Shown: positions 31,285 through 40,399 of the stretch, piece after piece
Layout: every line of letters begins with the position of its first letter
Position numbering within the stretch: position 1 is the stretch's first letter
NCBI GenBank assembly: GCA_030524545.1
Contig: JAUNGM010000005.1
Span: 117,588-181,587 of the forward strand
Reading direction: 5' to 3'
From: Eubacteriales bacterium
Lineage (GTDB): Bacteria > Bacillota > Clostridia > Lachnospirales > Lachnospiraceae
Length of the DNA stretch: 64,000 nucleotides
Program-made: the position numbers and the translations under genes
The notes under the pieces: generated by a model
The model's input: only the letters and a program-made list of their open reading frames with translations
What the model was told of the DNA's origin: nothing
Database searches by the model: none

Positions 31285-32220
31285 CTACAGAATCGAGCGG
31301 TTGCCAAGCTTGGAAGTCATAAAGTTCGCAATAACCATCAGGATAAAGGATACTACAGACTTAAACAAACCAACTGCCGCAGCCAGTGAGTACTGCCCTC
31401 CCTGAATACCCATTCGGAAGGAATACGTATCAATAATATCACCGGTAGAGTAAACAGCGGGACTATACAGCATATATACCTGGTCGAATCCGGCGCTCAT
31501 AATACTTCCGATACCAAGAAGTGTCAGCAGCAATACCATGCCCATCAAGCTTGGAATGGAAATGTAGAGAACCTGTTTAAATCTTCCGGCTCCGTCAATA
31601 GCGGCTGCCTCATAAAGGCCAGGGTCAATGGAAGTTAATGCAGCCAGGAAAATAATGGTGTTATACCCAATCTCTTTCCATAAGTCGGAAACGATCAAGG
31701 CCGGCTGGAACAGGCTCGGTGTACCAAACAGATAGAAGTCGTGTACGCCGAAAAACTCCAGAAGCTGCGTGAACACTCCGGTTCTTGGTGAGAAAATCTG
31801 AAGAAGAATACTTCCCAGAATTACCCAGGAAAGGAAATAAGGAATAAACGTAATACTCTGTACAATACGCTTAAATTTGTTGTGGATCACTTCATTCAGA
31901 AGCAATGCAAAGATTAATGGTACTACGATTTTGGCAATGAGTTTTCCTAATGCGATTACAATCGTATTGCGCACGATCATGGAAAAGTCAGGCATCTGGA
32001 AAATATATTTAAACCAGTCTAAGCCAACCCAGGTACTGCTTTTAAACAGGGAGAAAAAGAAGCCCTTTTTGGAAGGAATATAGTCTTCAAATGCCATAAC
32101 CAGGCCCATCATCGGACCATACTTATAAATGATCGTCAGGATAACCGGAACCAGAAGCATTAAATGAAGAGGAAGAGAACTGGCTCTGCCTTTGAATGCT
32201 TTGCTGCTATTTTTCTTCAT
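31285..32220 (-). CDS. CUT1 sugar ABC transporter permease (LplB/YteP type)
   Basis: A 311-residue inner-membrane permease. After a basic N-terminus the first helix is LMLLVPVILTIIYKYGPMM; the EAA loop reads YEAAAIDGAGRFKQVLYISIP. LplB-type proteins partner LplC-type ones in complex-carbohydrate importers, as the 10 bp gap to the next gene suggests. The start lies 7 nt after AAAGGAG. A strong hairpin separates it from the binding-protein gene. Confidence 0.88.
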   Translation of the reverse strand: MKKNSSKAFKGRASSLPLHLMLLVPVILTIIYKYGPMMGLVMAFEDYIPSKKGFFFSLFKSSTWVGLDWFKYIFQMPDFSMIVRNTIVIALGKLIAKIVVPLIFALLLNEVIHNKFKRIVQSITFIPYFLSWVILGSILLQIFSPRTGVFTQLLEFFGVHDFYLFGTPSLFQPALIVSDLWKEIGYNTIIFLAALTSIDPGLYEAAAIDGAGRFKQVLYISIPSLMGMVLLLTLLGIGSIMSAGFDQVYMLYSPAVYSTGDIIDTYSFRMGIQGGQYSLAAAVGLFKSVVSFILMVIANFMTSKLGNRSIL

Positions 32221-32236
32221 GTTCATTCTCCTTTTC

Positions 32237-32289
32237 AAAAAAACTCCCGGAAAGAGCTCCCATAAAACGAGCTGCCACTTTCCGGGAGT
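32237..32289 (-). terminator. Strong stem-loop between binding-protein and permease genes
   Basis: actcccggaaag (32243-32254) and ctttccgggagt (32278-32289) pair perfectly, and the minus strand then has seven T. It looks like an intrinsic terminator that lets only part of the transcripts continue, giving more binding protein than permease. Confidence 0.85.
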
Positions 32290-32331
32290 AAATCACCTCA
32301 TTGGTCAGTGAAACTATCCAACTGACAATTG

Positions 32332-33951
32332 TTACTGAAGGCTATCTGCTACGGTCTGGCGGAATTCCTCTCCGCCAAGAGAATTCCAGCTATCTACTGT
32401 GTCATCCCATGTGTTTACGTCCTCACCGGAGATAATTCTGATTGCAGATTCGTCTGTCGTCTTTTTCCAGACTGCCAGTTTCGGAAGCATGCTTTCTGTA
32501 GGAAGAGCCTGCCACAGGTTATCTGTAATTGCAGTATCCTTGTTCATTTCATAGATCACATAGTATGCATGTCCTTCTTCCGGATAATAACGGTTCCAGT
32601 CTGCCCAGTTGTCAGCGTTTCCGCTTTCTTCAAATGCAAGAACGCTGTCATAAATGGATTTGTTATCATCAGAAAGTCCTTCCGGATTCTTTGCTGCTAC
32701 CGCTTCGCAGATTGCCTGAGTGGTCTTTCTCTCATCTTCCGGGTCATAAGCCTGTACCATGAAGGCATCGCCGCAAACTGCACGGTTTTCTTCAAAGTAA
32801 TTTACATCAAATAAATCGGTACCTGGTGTGGTAATCTCTGTTACCAGATTCAGCATACGGATGACTGCTTCCGGATGCTCACATTCGGAAGAAACAGCCA
32901 TTGCAGCATTCATAGGCTGGAAGCCTGCAAGCATTGTCTCTTTTCCTTCTGCGTGCGGCATCTTCATTGCATACCATTTTGCGTTTGAATCATTCACATA
33001 TGTCTTATTAAAGCCCCATGCAGGATATCCTCTGGCACCAATGGTAATACCGGCTTTGCTTCCGTTCAGATCTTCAAACATCATTGTTCCGTCATAGGTT
33101 GCAAAATCCTGTGCGATCGCTCCTGCCTTATACAGTTCCTGCAGATCAGCCAGTGCCTGTTTCATCTCCGGCTTTTCACCGTCCCAAACAACATTTCCGT
33201 CCTCATCCTTGGAATAGAAAATCATTCCGTCATACCATCTTGCAGGAGAAATTCCATAACCGGTAAACCATCCTCTTAATGCATCAAGTCCGTCCTTACC
33301 CTGGATAGCAATACCGTAGGTATCATTTTCACCGTTTCCGTCCGGATCCTGCTCTGTAAATGCGATAGCCAGCTTCTTCAGGTCTTCAATAGTTTCCGGC
33401 ATTTCCATGCCAAGATTTTCTACCCAGTCCTGACGGATATAGCAAAGATCCATATTGCAGAGAGATTCTGTAATGTTAATCGGAATAAAACGAAGTCTTC
33501 CGTCAAATGTAGCCGCATTGAGCGCTGCCTGTCCGGCCGGTGTGGAGAATCTTTCTTTTACCAGAGGAGAAGCATACTCTTCAAATGCATCTGTCAAATC
33601 CGCAACCATATCTGCTTTTACCAGAGTGGTCATCTGCTCCGCATTTCCTACCTGGAACAGATCCGGTGTTTCACCGGAAGCAATCGCGGTGTTCATTTTA
33701 TTATTAAACTGGCTGGCATCTGCACTCCACTCTACTTCCAGATTGATTCCGTACTCTTTGTATTTCTGAGTCCAAAGTGCATCATCCCCTGTTGGGATAG
33801 CATCGCCATAAATTCTCTGTGCAACCGTAATCGTTACCGGATCCTCAAATTTACCGAATGGATCAATATCATCCGCATAAACATTCATGCTGGAAGCAAC
33901 CATTCCAAATCCCAGTAAAAGAGCTGTGGTTTTGAATAATCTTCTTTTCAT
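32332..33951 (-). CDS. Extracellular solute-binding protein of the glycan ABC transporter
   Basis: A 539-residue large (LipO/YtcQ-size) binding protein. The N-terminus MKRRLFKTTALLLGFGMVAS continues to VYADDID: a secretion signal with an AxA-like cleavage site but no lipobox Cys, unusual for a Gram-positive binding protein. TFDGRLRFIPINITES and YIRQDWVENLGMEMPETIED are typical of the family that captures oligosaccharides. AAGGAGG lies 5 nt before the ATG. It has its own promoter at 34018-34046 and is followed by a terminator-like stem-loop. The ligand is probably a fucosylated/galactosylated glycan, inferred from neighbours. Confidence 0.88.
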   Translation of the reverse strand: MKRRLFKTTALLLGFGMVASSMNVYADDIDPFGKFEDPVTITVAQRIYGDAIPTGDDALWTQKYKEYGINLEVEWSADASQFNNKMNTAIASGETPDLFQVGNAEQMTTLVKADMVADLTDAFEEYASPLVKERFSTPAGQAALNAATFDGRLRFIPINITESLCNMDLCYIRQDWVENLGMEMPETIEDLKKLAIAFTEQDPDGNGENDTYGIAIQGKDGLDALRGWFTGYGISPARWYDGMIFYSKDEDGNVVWDGEKPEMKQALADLQELYKAGAIAQDFATYDGTMMFEDLNGSKAGITIGARGYPAWGFNKTYVNDSNAKWYAMKMPHAEGKETMLAGFQPMNAAMAVSSECEHPEAVIRMLNLVTEITTPGTDLFDVNYFEENRAVCGDAFMVQAYDPEDERKTTQAICEAVAAKNPEGLSDDNKSIYDSVLAFEESGNADNWADWNRYYPEEGHAYYVIYEMNKDTAITDNLWQALPTESMLPKLAVWKKTTDESAIRIISGEDVNTWDDTVDSWNSLGGEEFRQTVADSLQ

Positions 33952-34017
33952 ATAAACCTCCTTAATGTTCCTTATTTGTTTCCATTCTCGTAGGTGCGCC
34001 CCTTCTTGATAGTTCTC

Positions 34018-34046
34018 ATTTTACAGGATTCAGTTTGTGTATTCAA
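34018..34046 (-). promoter_or_regulatory. Promoter of the binding-protein gene
   Basis: On the minus strand TTGAAT (34046-34041), 17 bases and TAAAAT (34023-34018) lie about 67 bp before the ATG at 33951. It probably drives the transporter-glycosidase operon and may be the target of the YesN regulator. Confidence 0.55.
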
Positions 34047-34088
34047 TTTTCTTGTTTTTACTTTTTTTATCATTTCTTTACCGCTATT

Positions 34089-36026
34089 TTATAATTGAAC
34101 CAGGACTTCTTCACCTTTCTTGCAGTAAAACTCCTGTTTCTTCTTTCCTGTTACCGTAATCTGATAACCGCTGCACTGCTGCCCGTCTTTTCTTTGGATT
34201 TCAATGGAAAGCTTCTCACCGCCTACGGTTAGATTCTCCACTTTCATTCCATTCCAGTCCTCCGGGATCGAGGGATGACAGGTAAAAGTACCAAATCCCT
34301 CCGGTCGCAGCCCAAGAAGTCCCTCCAAATATATCCGGCAGTACAGGGCACTTTCTGCAGAGAGATGCCTCTGATCTCCTTCCGGCCATGCCTCCACCGG
34401 ATAAGGTACATGCTCTCCCAAAAGACGTTTCCCTGAGTATTCTTTTAAGTATCCGATTCCCCGGTCCGCCTCATCTGCGGCAAACACACCTCTAAGGGCA
34501 TATACGGTAGAGCGGTCCCAAAAGGTATGATCTCCCTCCATGGTCAAAAGCCCATTTTCCGTCCACAGTTTTTTGGAAAACAATGCCTTGATCGTTCCAT
34601 CTTTTCTCCGGAAAATGCCCACAGTCAAAGGAATGCAGATCCAGGAGCGAAGAGCCTGATTCTCCTTACAGTAGCGGTATGTCTCATGCTCATCGATGAC
34701 AAAGCCAAAGTATTCTTCAACCGACTTCTCCAGTGACATCCTCCAGCTTTCATACTCTTTCGCTTTTTCCTCTTCGTTCAGTTCTCTGGCGAGACAGGAA
34801 GCCGATTTCAGTGCATCGTACAAAAGGCAGGAAGTAGAAAGGTTGGCAATTCCATGAGGAAACCGTCCTTCCAGCTCGTCAGAATCCGAAGCAATGACTC
34901 CTTCGGGAAGCAGCTTTCTCCTGCAATATTCCAGACACCAGGAAACTGCCGGAAAATATTCCCCGGCAAGCTTTTTGTCACCCATTGTCAAAAGAAATCT
35001 GGCTGTTCCATAAGCGTACATTGCCGCATCTCCTCTGTCCTTTTTGCCTTCCCAGATGCTTTCCCCCTCTGCGATAATGGAGGAAGGAATGGCCTCAAAA
35101 GCAGGACCCATAAACCGTTTAAAAAGCCCCAGGCAGTTGATCACGGACTCTGTTGGATTTTTCAGGCCTGTGTATGCAAAAAAAGGATTTGCATATTCTG
35201 CCTGGTCGTTTGTCCAGACAGCAGCGTAATAATGAAGTCCTCCCGGACTGTGAAGAAGTCCTGCTCTTGTCCAGAAAATACTTTCCATGCTTCTGATTTT
35301 TGCAAAGAAAAACATCTGATCTAAAACAGGGTCCGGCGTTTCAAGTGCAATGGTTTCCCTCATTGAGGCAAGAAATTCTTTCCTCTCAAGGAGCAGTTCC
35401 TCCCCGTTTGGCCACACGATTTCATCCAGAATGGGTGCAGCGGCAAATATCCCATACCACACAAATGTTTCTCCCGGCTTTAAGCATACTTCTTCTTTTG
35501 GTGACAGAGTGCTGTCGTATACATAGATTCCCCTTGCTCCCCGGTTTGTCCCTTTGCAGCCTTTCAGAAGCGGAACAACCGAAATATCCCGGTTGGAAAT
35601 ATTCACTGCCTGCAGCCGGATGCACGCGGCTTTTTGTTCCATAGACGGAAAAAAGGAACGCTCCGTTTTAAGAAGCGTTCCGTCACTCTCCCAAATATGC
35701 AGACAGCCGTCAAACGCAATTTTCGTTCCTTTTAACGGGAGCACTTCGCCATTTACTTTCCATACGGGATTTGCCATCTCTTTCTCCTGCATGGTCTTCA
35801 TACTGGCATGGGTATCATTCGGAAGCATCCGAAGCCAGGGCCATACCAGAATCTGCTCCACTTGAACCTTTCTTTCTCTGTCTACCTTATATTTCACATA
35901 TTGCGATACAAATTTTCCGCTCATTTCCAGATGATCGTCATGAGGAAGCTCCTTTTCTGTCTCCAGATTCCAGGAAATCCCGCCCTCTTCCAATTTCCAT
36001 CTGTCCTTCTTCTTTTCTGCCAACAT
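34089..36026 (-). CDS. Unclassified (alpha/alpha)6-barrel glycosidase-like protein
   Basis: A 645-residue cytoplasmic protein. The N-terminal third is beta-rich; the middle is made of helical hairpins like the six-hairpin glycosidases (GH15/63/65/78/95), with AGLLHSPGGLHYYAAVWTND, GIANLSTSCLLYDALKSAS, EGDHTFWDRSTVYALRG and EAWPEGDQRHLSAESALY; the end is a small beta domain. WTNDQAEY and PEGDQRHLS hold plausible acidic catalytic residues. I cannot assign a GH family. The start MLAEKKKDRWK follows GGAGG by 6 nt. It lies between the kinase/regulator pair and the transporter, so it belongs to the locus. Confidence 0.65.
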   Translation of the reverse strand: MLAEKKKDRWKLEEGGISWNLETEKELPHDDHLEMSGKFVSQYVKYKVDRERKVQVEQILVWPWLRMLPNDTHASMKTMQEKEMANPVWKVNGEVLPLKGTKIAFDGCLHIWESDGTLLKTERSFFPSMEQKAACIRLQAVNISNRDISVVPLLKGCKGTNRGARGIYVYDSTLSPKEEVCLKPGETFVWYGIFAAAPILDEIVWPNGEELLLERKEFLASMRETIALETPDPVLDQMFFFAKIRSMESIFWTRAGLLHSPGGLHYYAAVWTNDQAEYANPFFAYTGLKNPTESVINCLGLFKRFMGPAFEAIPSSIIAEGESIWEGKKDRGDAAMYAYGTARFLLTMGDKKLAGEYFPAVSWCLEYCRRKLLPEGVIASDSDELEGRFPHGIANLSTSCLLYDALKSASCLARELNEEEKAKEYESWRMSLEKSVEEYFGFVIDEHETYRYCKENQALRSWICIPLTVGIFRRKDGTIKALFSKKLWTENGLLTMEGDHTFWDRSTVYALRGVFAADEADRGIGYLKEYSGKRLLGEHVPYPVEAWPEGDQRHLSAESALYCRIYLEGLLGLRPEGFGTFTCHPSIPEDWNGMKVENLTVGGEKLSIEIQRKDGQQCSGYQITVTGKKKQEFYCKKGEEVLVQL

Positions 36027-36105
36027 CACATACCTCCAATCAGATTTTCTTTCTTGAATATATGTGATTTTGCCGCAGAAACGCAATCTGCAATTTTTTA
36101 CATTT

Positions 36106-37743
36106 TTACCCTTTCTTTACTTCTTTCCGGTAATTTATGGGAGCCTCGCCTGTATACTTTTTAAAGGCCCGGTTAAAGGACTGTACCGATTCATACCCAA
36201 CACACTGGGCAATATCCTGAATCTTCTGCGTTCCCTCCAAAATCAGTTCCGATGCCTTCTGCATCCGGACGCGAAGGACATATTCATACAGTTTCTCCCC
36301 TGTTTCTTTTTTAAACAGCCTTGAGAGATACGAAGCATTCAGATGGATCTTCTCTGCCAATACCACAAGGCTTAGATCCTCTGCCATATGTTCTTTGATA
36401 TAATCCCTTGTATACGTGACATACCCGGACAGATTTGTCCGCTCTGTCTCAAAGTACAGACGGAAAATGGTCTTCGCGGTTTTACGAAGAAATGCCACGC
36501 CCTCCGCCCAGTTTTCATGAACGTCCGCTCTCATCAGCTTATATAGTTCCAGATGAAATGCCATTTTTTCGTTCAGGCGCCAGAGATTGATATAGCGCAG
36601 CAAAAGAACCGCAATCTTATAGTAGATTTCCTGGGCAAGTGTATAGTTCATACTATCCACCTCGTCCATATGCTCCACCATCTGTTCAAACAGTTCAAAG
36701 AAAAGCTGCTCCTGTCCCATTTCCAGATATGTTTCCAGTTCATCAATGTGAACCATTTTATTCCAGCTTTTCTGAAGATCCGGATTTTCCCACACGGTAC
36801 TTCCGCCTGCTTCCCAAACGCCGCAGGGAATGATATTCTCCGTCAAATCCTGTCTGCGGTAGCCCAGCACATTTCGAATCCTTTTATATAAACGGGGATT
36901 CTCCAGATAATCTCCGGAATTTCCTCCATAAGCGAAAGAAACCGTATACTTTGTATTGGTCCGCACCATATTCTGCACAGACTCCAAAACATCCTGAAGC
37001 ATACGGGCGTCCTCCGACTTTTTCTGAAGCAGCCAGGTAGACAGGGTTTCCTGCTCATCGGAAAGATAGCAGAACATCCGGTAATCCTGCTGAAATTCCG
37101 CAGCCATAACGGTTTTTAATACAAATCCCAGATATTCCCCATCTTTTTGCGTATTCTGCTCTCCATCCATGGCTACTCCCACCAGATAGGCCGGTTCTTC
37201 AATGCAAAGATCAATGTCATATTTCTGAAAGCCCGCCTGGATCTGCTCCTTCTTCCCTTTTCCATAGAGAAACTGCCCCAGATATTTATTCTGGAAAAGG
37301 GGAAGTGCCTCCTGGCTCTCTTTTAGAACCTTCTGCATTAATTCCTTTTCCTGATAGCTTTTCTCCATCTCTTCAAACATTTCTTCTATGGTGGCGATAA
37401 TTTTTTCCGCCGGCTCCAGCTTGGTGAGAAAACGGGTATTGCTCCCCTGGGCAGCCGTAGAATATACATAGTCAAAATCCATGAAGCCCGTCAGGAATAA
37501 AAAGCGGCTTTTCGGCCATACCTTCTTGATTTCCTGATACATCTCCACTCCGTTCATTCCGGGCATCTGAATGTCGGATACCACCAGATCCACTTTATAT
37601 TCCCGGAAATAGTCCATTGCTTTTTCTGCGGAATCCACTGCATAAACATCAATTTCGAACTTTTTGCTGAGACTTTCCCGAAACATTCTGCTAAAATACT
37701 GTAAAGCATCCCATTCATCATCCACTAATAATATTCTGTACAT
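36106..37743 (-). CDS. YesN-type response regulator with AraC DNA-binding domain
   Basis: A 545-residue regulator. The receiver has Asp8-Asp9, phosphoacceptor Asp57 in VVSDIQMPG and Lys108 in FLTKLEP, where Leu replaces the usual Pro after Lys. The C-terminal AraC domain contains LSLVVLAEKIHLNASYLSRL and IQDIAQCVGYESVQSF. MYRILLVDDE was chosen as start, 9 nt after GGAGG; an in-frame GTG lies 9 nt earlier. It overlaps the kinase gene end by 26 bp. It should control the glycan locus downstream. Confidence 0.9.
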   Translation of the reverse strand: MYRILLVDDEWDALQYFSRMFRESLSKKFEIDVYAVDSAEKAMDYFREYKVDLVVSDIQMPGMNGVEMYQEIKKVWPKSRFLFLTGFMDFDYVYSTAAQGSNTRFLTKLEPAEKIIATIEEMFEEMEKSYQEKELMQKVLKESQEALPLFQNKYLGQFLYGKGKKEQIQAGFQKYDIDLCIEEPAYLVGVAMDGEQNTQKDGEYLGFVLKTVMAAEFQQDYRMFCYLSDEQETLSTWLLQKKSEDARMLQDVLESVQNMVRTNTKYTVSFAYGGNSGDYLENPRLYKRIRNVLGYRRQDLTENIIPCGVWEAGGSTVWENPDLQKSWNKMVHIDELETYLEMGQEQLFFELFEQMVEHMDEVDSMNYTLAQEIYYKIAVLLLRYINLWRLNEKMAFHLELYKLMRADVHENWAEGVAFLRKTAKTIFRLYFETERTNLSGYVTYTRDYIKEHMAEDLSLVVLAEKIHLNASYLSRLFKKETGEKLYEYVLRVRMQKASELILEGTQKIQDIAQCVGYESVQSFNRAFKKYTGEAPINYRKEVKKG

Positions 37744-39463
37744 CCAATTCACCCTCCGGTATTTCCTTCTTCAGTTTCAATGTCACCCTAAGGCCGCCAA
37801 GCTGGCTTATACCCAATTCCACGCCGCCTCCTCCATTGTAGATCAACATTAATCTCTGATGAATATTTGCCATACCATGGATCTCATCATCCACCTTTCC
37901 AAGCTTCCCGGCAATAACAGAAAGTTCCTCATCCGTGATTTCTCCGCTGTTTTCAATGATGATCCGGATTGCATCTTCCTCATAAACAAACCCCATATGG
38001 ATCGTGACAAAATCTCTGGATTTTCCCACTACATACTTAAATACATTCTCAAAAACCGGCTGGACGATCAGCCTCGGAACCAGAGTTTCTTTCCAGTTCT
38101 CGTCAAGCTCATCAAGCTGCAGATTTAATCTGTTCCGGAAGCGGACATGCTGGATTCTGGCGTAACTCCATGCGTGTTCCAGTTCTTCCTTCAATGGAAT
38201 ATACTCCCGCCCGTTTCTGGTAAGGAACATAAAATACTGCCCGAGCTCCCTGCTGAATTCTGCTGCAAACTCGTAATCCTCGGCATTGATCCGGTTGCTG
38301 AGTACGATAAAGCTGTTATATAAAAAATGGGGCGCAATCTGGGACTGAAGCTGTTTCAATTCTGACTTTTTCAAAAGGATCTCCTGCCGGTAATTCTTTT
38401 CGATCAACTGTTTCAGCCGGACTGTCATGCTGTTAAAGCTTTCATATATCTCCTGAAATTCATCATCCCTTTGAACGGAAATAACCGTATCCAGATCTCC
38501 GTTTCTGACCTTTTCCAGCCCCTCCAGCAGCACCTTCATAGGGCGGTGGAGAATCATGTACAGCCAGCGGCTGAAGAAACAGGCGCCCGCCACGATCAAA
38601 CCAAGCAGAAGACAATAAAATGCTCTGTAGAAGTTCATGGAACTGTAAATCTCTCTGTCCGCATAATAAGTAACACTTACATAATCCGAACGTTCAATTT
38701 CCGAAACATAATACAGATATCCTTTTTTGTCCGCCGGCTGCTCCTGCGCTGTCTTCCATCCCTCATCTTTTAGAAATTCCAGAACCGTGTCATCGGTATT
38801 TCCGACACTTTCTCCTTCCCGCACATTATACAGGAAACATTGTTCCGGGCTCTGTCCCTTATTTCCCAAAAGTCCTTTTTCCAGTGCATATCCGGTCAGC
38901 TTTGCGTATATATAATATTCTCCCAGAAGATATTCCGACATAATGATCATATCACCCTGATAAGAAAATAAGTTTCCGGATGTCTGCGTTTCCTGAAAAT
39001 ACTTCAAAAGCGCCTCATCCTCTTCCTGAATATAATGGAACGTCCCTGTTGTAATGACAAGATTGGTGGTGGGATTGATCAAACACACATCCTCGATCAT
39101 GGAATTTCCTTTCCAGACCATGGACAGGGATTCCTGGATCGCCTGGATTTCTTTTGTCTGGCGGATGTCCACTTTATCTTTTAATCCCTGCTGAGAAATG
39201 ATCAGATCAATGACATCCTCTGTTCCTCCAAACTGATAAAGCATCATTCGGATCTGCTGGCAGAAATTATAAATATTATTGACGTTTCCATGATTTTTTT
39301 CTTTGATCACCTGCGAAATCTCATGATTAATGATAGAAAAGCCTTCCCTGTAAATTCCTGTACAGAGAATCCCGGTCAACAGACACAGCGATAAAAAATA
39401 GATAATGATACGCTTGTAAATACTTCTTTTTCCAAACACATTTCTTAGTTTCAGAACTCCCAT
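37718..39463 (-). CDS. YesM-type sensor histidine kinase
   Basis: A 581-residue membrane kinase with helices at about 18-37 and 280-300, an extracellular sensor region, HAMP, the phosphoacceptor motif QIAPHFLYNSF (His379) and an ATPase domain. Two oddities: Ala replaces Asn in the usual QINPHF, and the G1 box is ENSGE instead of DNGxG, while GMANIHQRLMLIYNG is kept. The ribosome site is GGGAGAGGG. First gene of the leftward glycan locus; it likely senses the external glycan or a breakdown product. Confidence 0.88.
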   Translation of the reverse strand: MGVLKLRNVFGKRSIYKRIIIYFLSLCLLTGILCTGIYREGFSIINHEISQVIKEKNHGNVNNIYNFCQQIRMMLYQFGGTEDVIDLIISQQGLKDKVDIRQTKEIQAIQESLSMVWKGNSMIEDVCLINPTTNLVITTGTFHYIQEEDEALLKYFQETQTSGNLFSYQGDMIIMSEYLLGEYYIYAKLTGYALEKGLLGNKGQSPEQCFLYNVREGESVGNTDDTVLEFLKDEGWKTAQEQPADKKGYLYYVSEIERSDYVSVTYYADREIYSSMNFYRAFYCLLLGLIVAGACFFSRWLYMILHRPMKVLLEGLEKVRNGDLDTVISVQRDDEFQEIYESFNSMTVRLKQLIEKNYRQEILLKKSELKQLQSQIAPHFLYNSFIVLSNRINAEDYEFAAEFSRELGQYFMFLTRNGREYIPLKEELEHAWSYARIQHVRFRNRLNLQLDELDENWKETLVPRLIVQPVFENVFKYVVGKSRDFVTIHMGFVYEEDAIRIIIENSGEITDEELSVIAGKLGKVDDEIHGMANIHQRLMLIYNGGGGVELGISQLGGLRVTLKLKKEIPEGELDVQNIISG

Positions 39464-39560
39464 ATTACCATTACCCTCTCCCTAAAATTTATTTCCAAAA
39501 AACATGAAAAAGACAGAACTGTTTTCTTTCACACAGTACTGCCCCATCTCCTGTTTTGCA

Positions 39561-40205
39561 TTATCTTCCATATAAAAAAGGTCTTGCCACATGAACATTA
39601 AAATACTCGATCAGGGGGCCCATGAAGAATGCCGTAATAATCGTTCCGATTCCGATCATTGCCGTAAGTCCGGCAATATTTCCTCCTGACAGCAGATACA
39701 GCACCGTTCCCAACAATACGCACGCCACATCACTGATGATTCTGCAGTAGCGGAATTTTCCAACTTTCCACGTATTTGCAATGATCAGGGAAACGGCATC
39801 ATATGTAGAAACTCCCAAATCTGCCACAAAATAAAACGACGAGGCAAGACAAAGCATGACAATTCCAATCACCAGGCACAAAACTCTTCCTGTAAGATGC
39901 AGACTTGGAAAACAATTTAAAAGAAAGTCATAGGAAAACTGGACAATATATCCCAGCAAAAAGAGATTAATAAATGTAGCCAGTCCTATATAATGCCTGT
40001 CTGCTGCAAAACTGAATAAAAGCAGCAGCAAATTTACAATGACATAAAGCGTCCCAAAGCTAATGGGAAGCAGTGCATCCAATCCGCTCATAAGGGATTG
40101 GAAAGGGTCAACCCCAAATGCCGCACGTTTAAAAAATCCCACACTGATTCCACATACCAAAACACCAAAAATACTCATCAGAATTCTCTTTGTTCTCATT
40201 TCCAT
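39561..40205 (-). CDS. YczE/YyaS-type integral membrane protein
   Basis: A 214-residue protein with about five hydrophobic helices. SVGFFKRAAFGVDPFQSLMSG and ADLGVSTYDAVSLII are typical of the YczE/YyaS/YitT membrane family of unknown function; in B. subtilis YczE affects a lipopeptide pathway. The start MEMRTKRIL stands 7 nt after GGAGG. It is transcribed divergently from the AraC gene at 40400, and the kinase at 39463 lies 97 bp downstream, so read-through into the glycan locus is possible. Confidence 0.65.
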   Translation of the reverse strand: MEMRTKRILMSIFGVLVCGISVGFFKRAAFGVDPFQSLMSGLDALLPISFGTLYVIVNLLLLLFSFAADRHYIGLATFINLFLLGYIVQFSYDFLLNCFPSLHLTGRVLCLVIGIVMLCLASSFYFVADLGVSTYDAVSLIIANTWKVGKFRYCRIISDVACVLLGTVLYLLSGGNIAGLTAMIGIGTIITAFFMGPLIEYFNVHVARPFLYGR

Positions 40206-40232
40206 GAACATTCCTCCCATGAACACCCGAAA

Positions 40233-40261
40233 TTGACAAATCATGCTGATTTCTTTATAAT
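40233..40261 (+). promoter_or_regulatory. Consensus promoter of the AraC-type gene
   Basis: TTGACA, 17 bases, TATAAT: a perfect sigma-A consensus pointing at the 40400 gene, with a leader of about 130 nt. Confidence 0.75.
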
Positions 40262-40282
40262 TATAATCATTAAATCCTGCAA
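40254..40282 (-). promoter_or_regulatory. Promoter of the YczE-type gene
   Basis: On the minus strand TTGCAG (40282-40277), 17 bases and TATAAA (40259-40254). Its -10 box overlaps that of the opposite promoter. Confidence 0.55.
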
Positions 40283-40327
40283 TTTCTATGATAAAAGTCC
40301 ATAAATTTATCATTATTATCCCAAATA

Positions 40328-40382
40328 GGAATCATTTACAAAATGAGAACGATTCACAGACAAACCATGTATGAATGATTCC
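40328..40382. repeat. Inverted repeat in the AraC-gene leader
   Basis: ggaatcatt (40328-40336) and aatgattcc (40374-40382) are perfect inverse copies 37 bp apart, just before the ribosome site of the 40400 gene. They could be paired binding sites for the AraC protein itself. Confidence 0.4.
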
Positions 40383-40399
40383 CTTAGAAGGAGCTTGCC

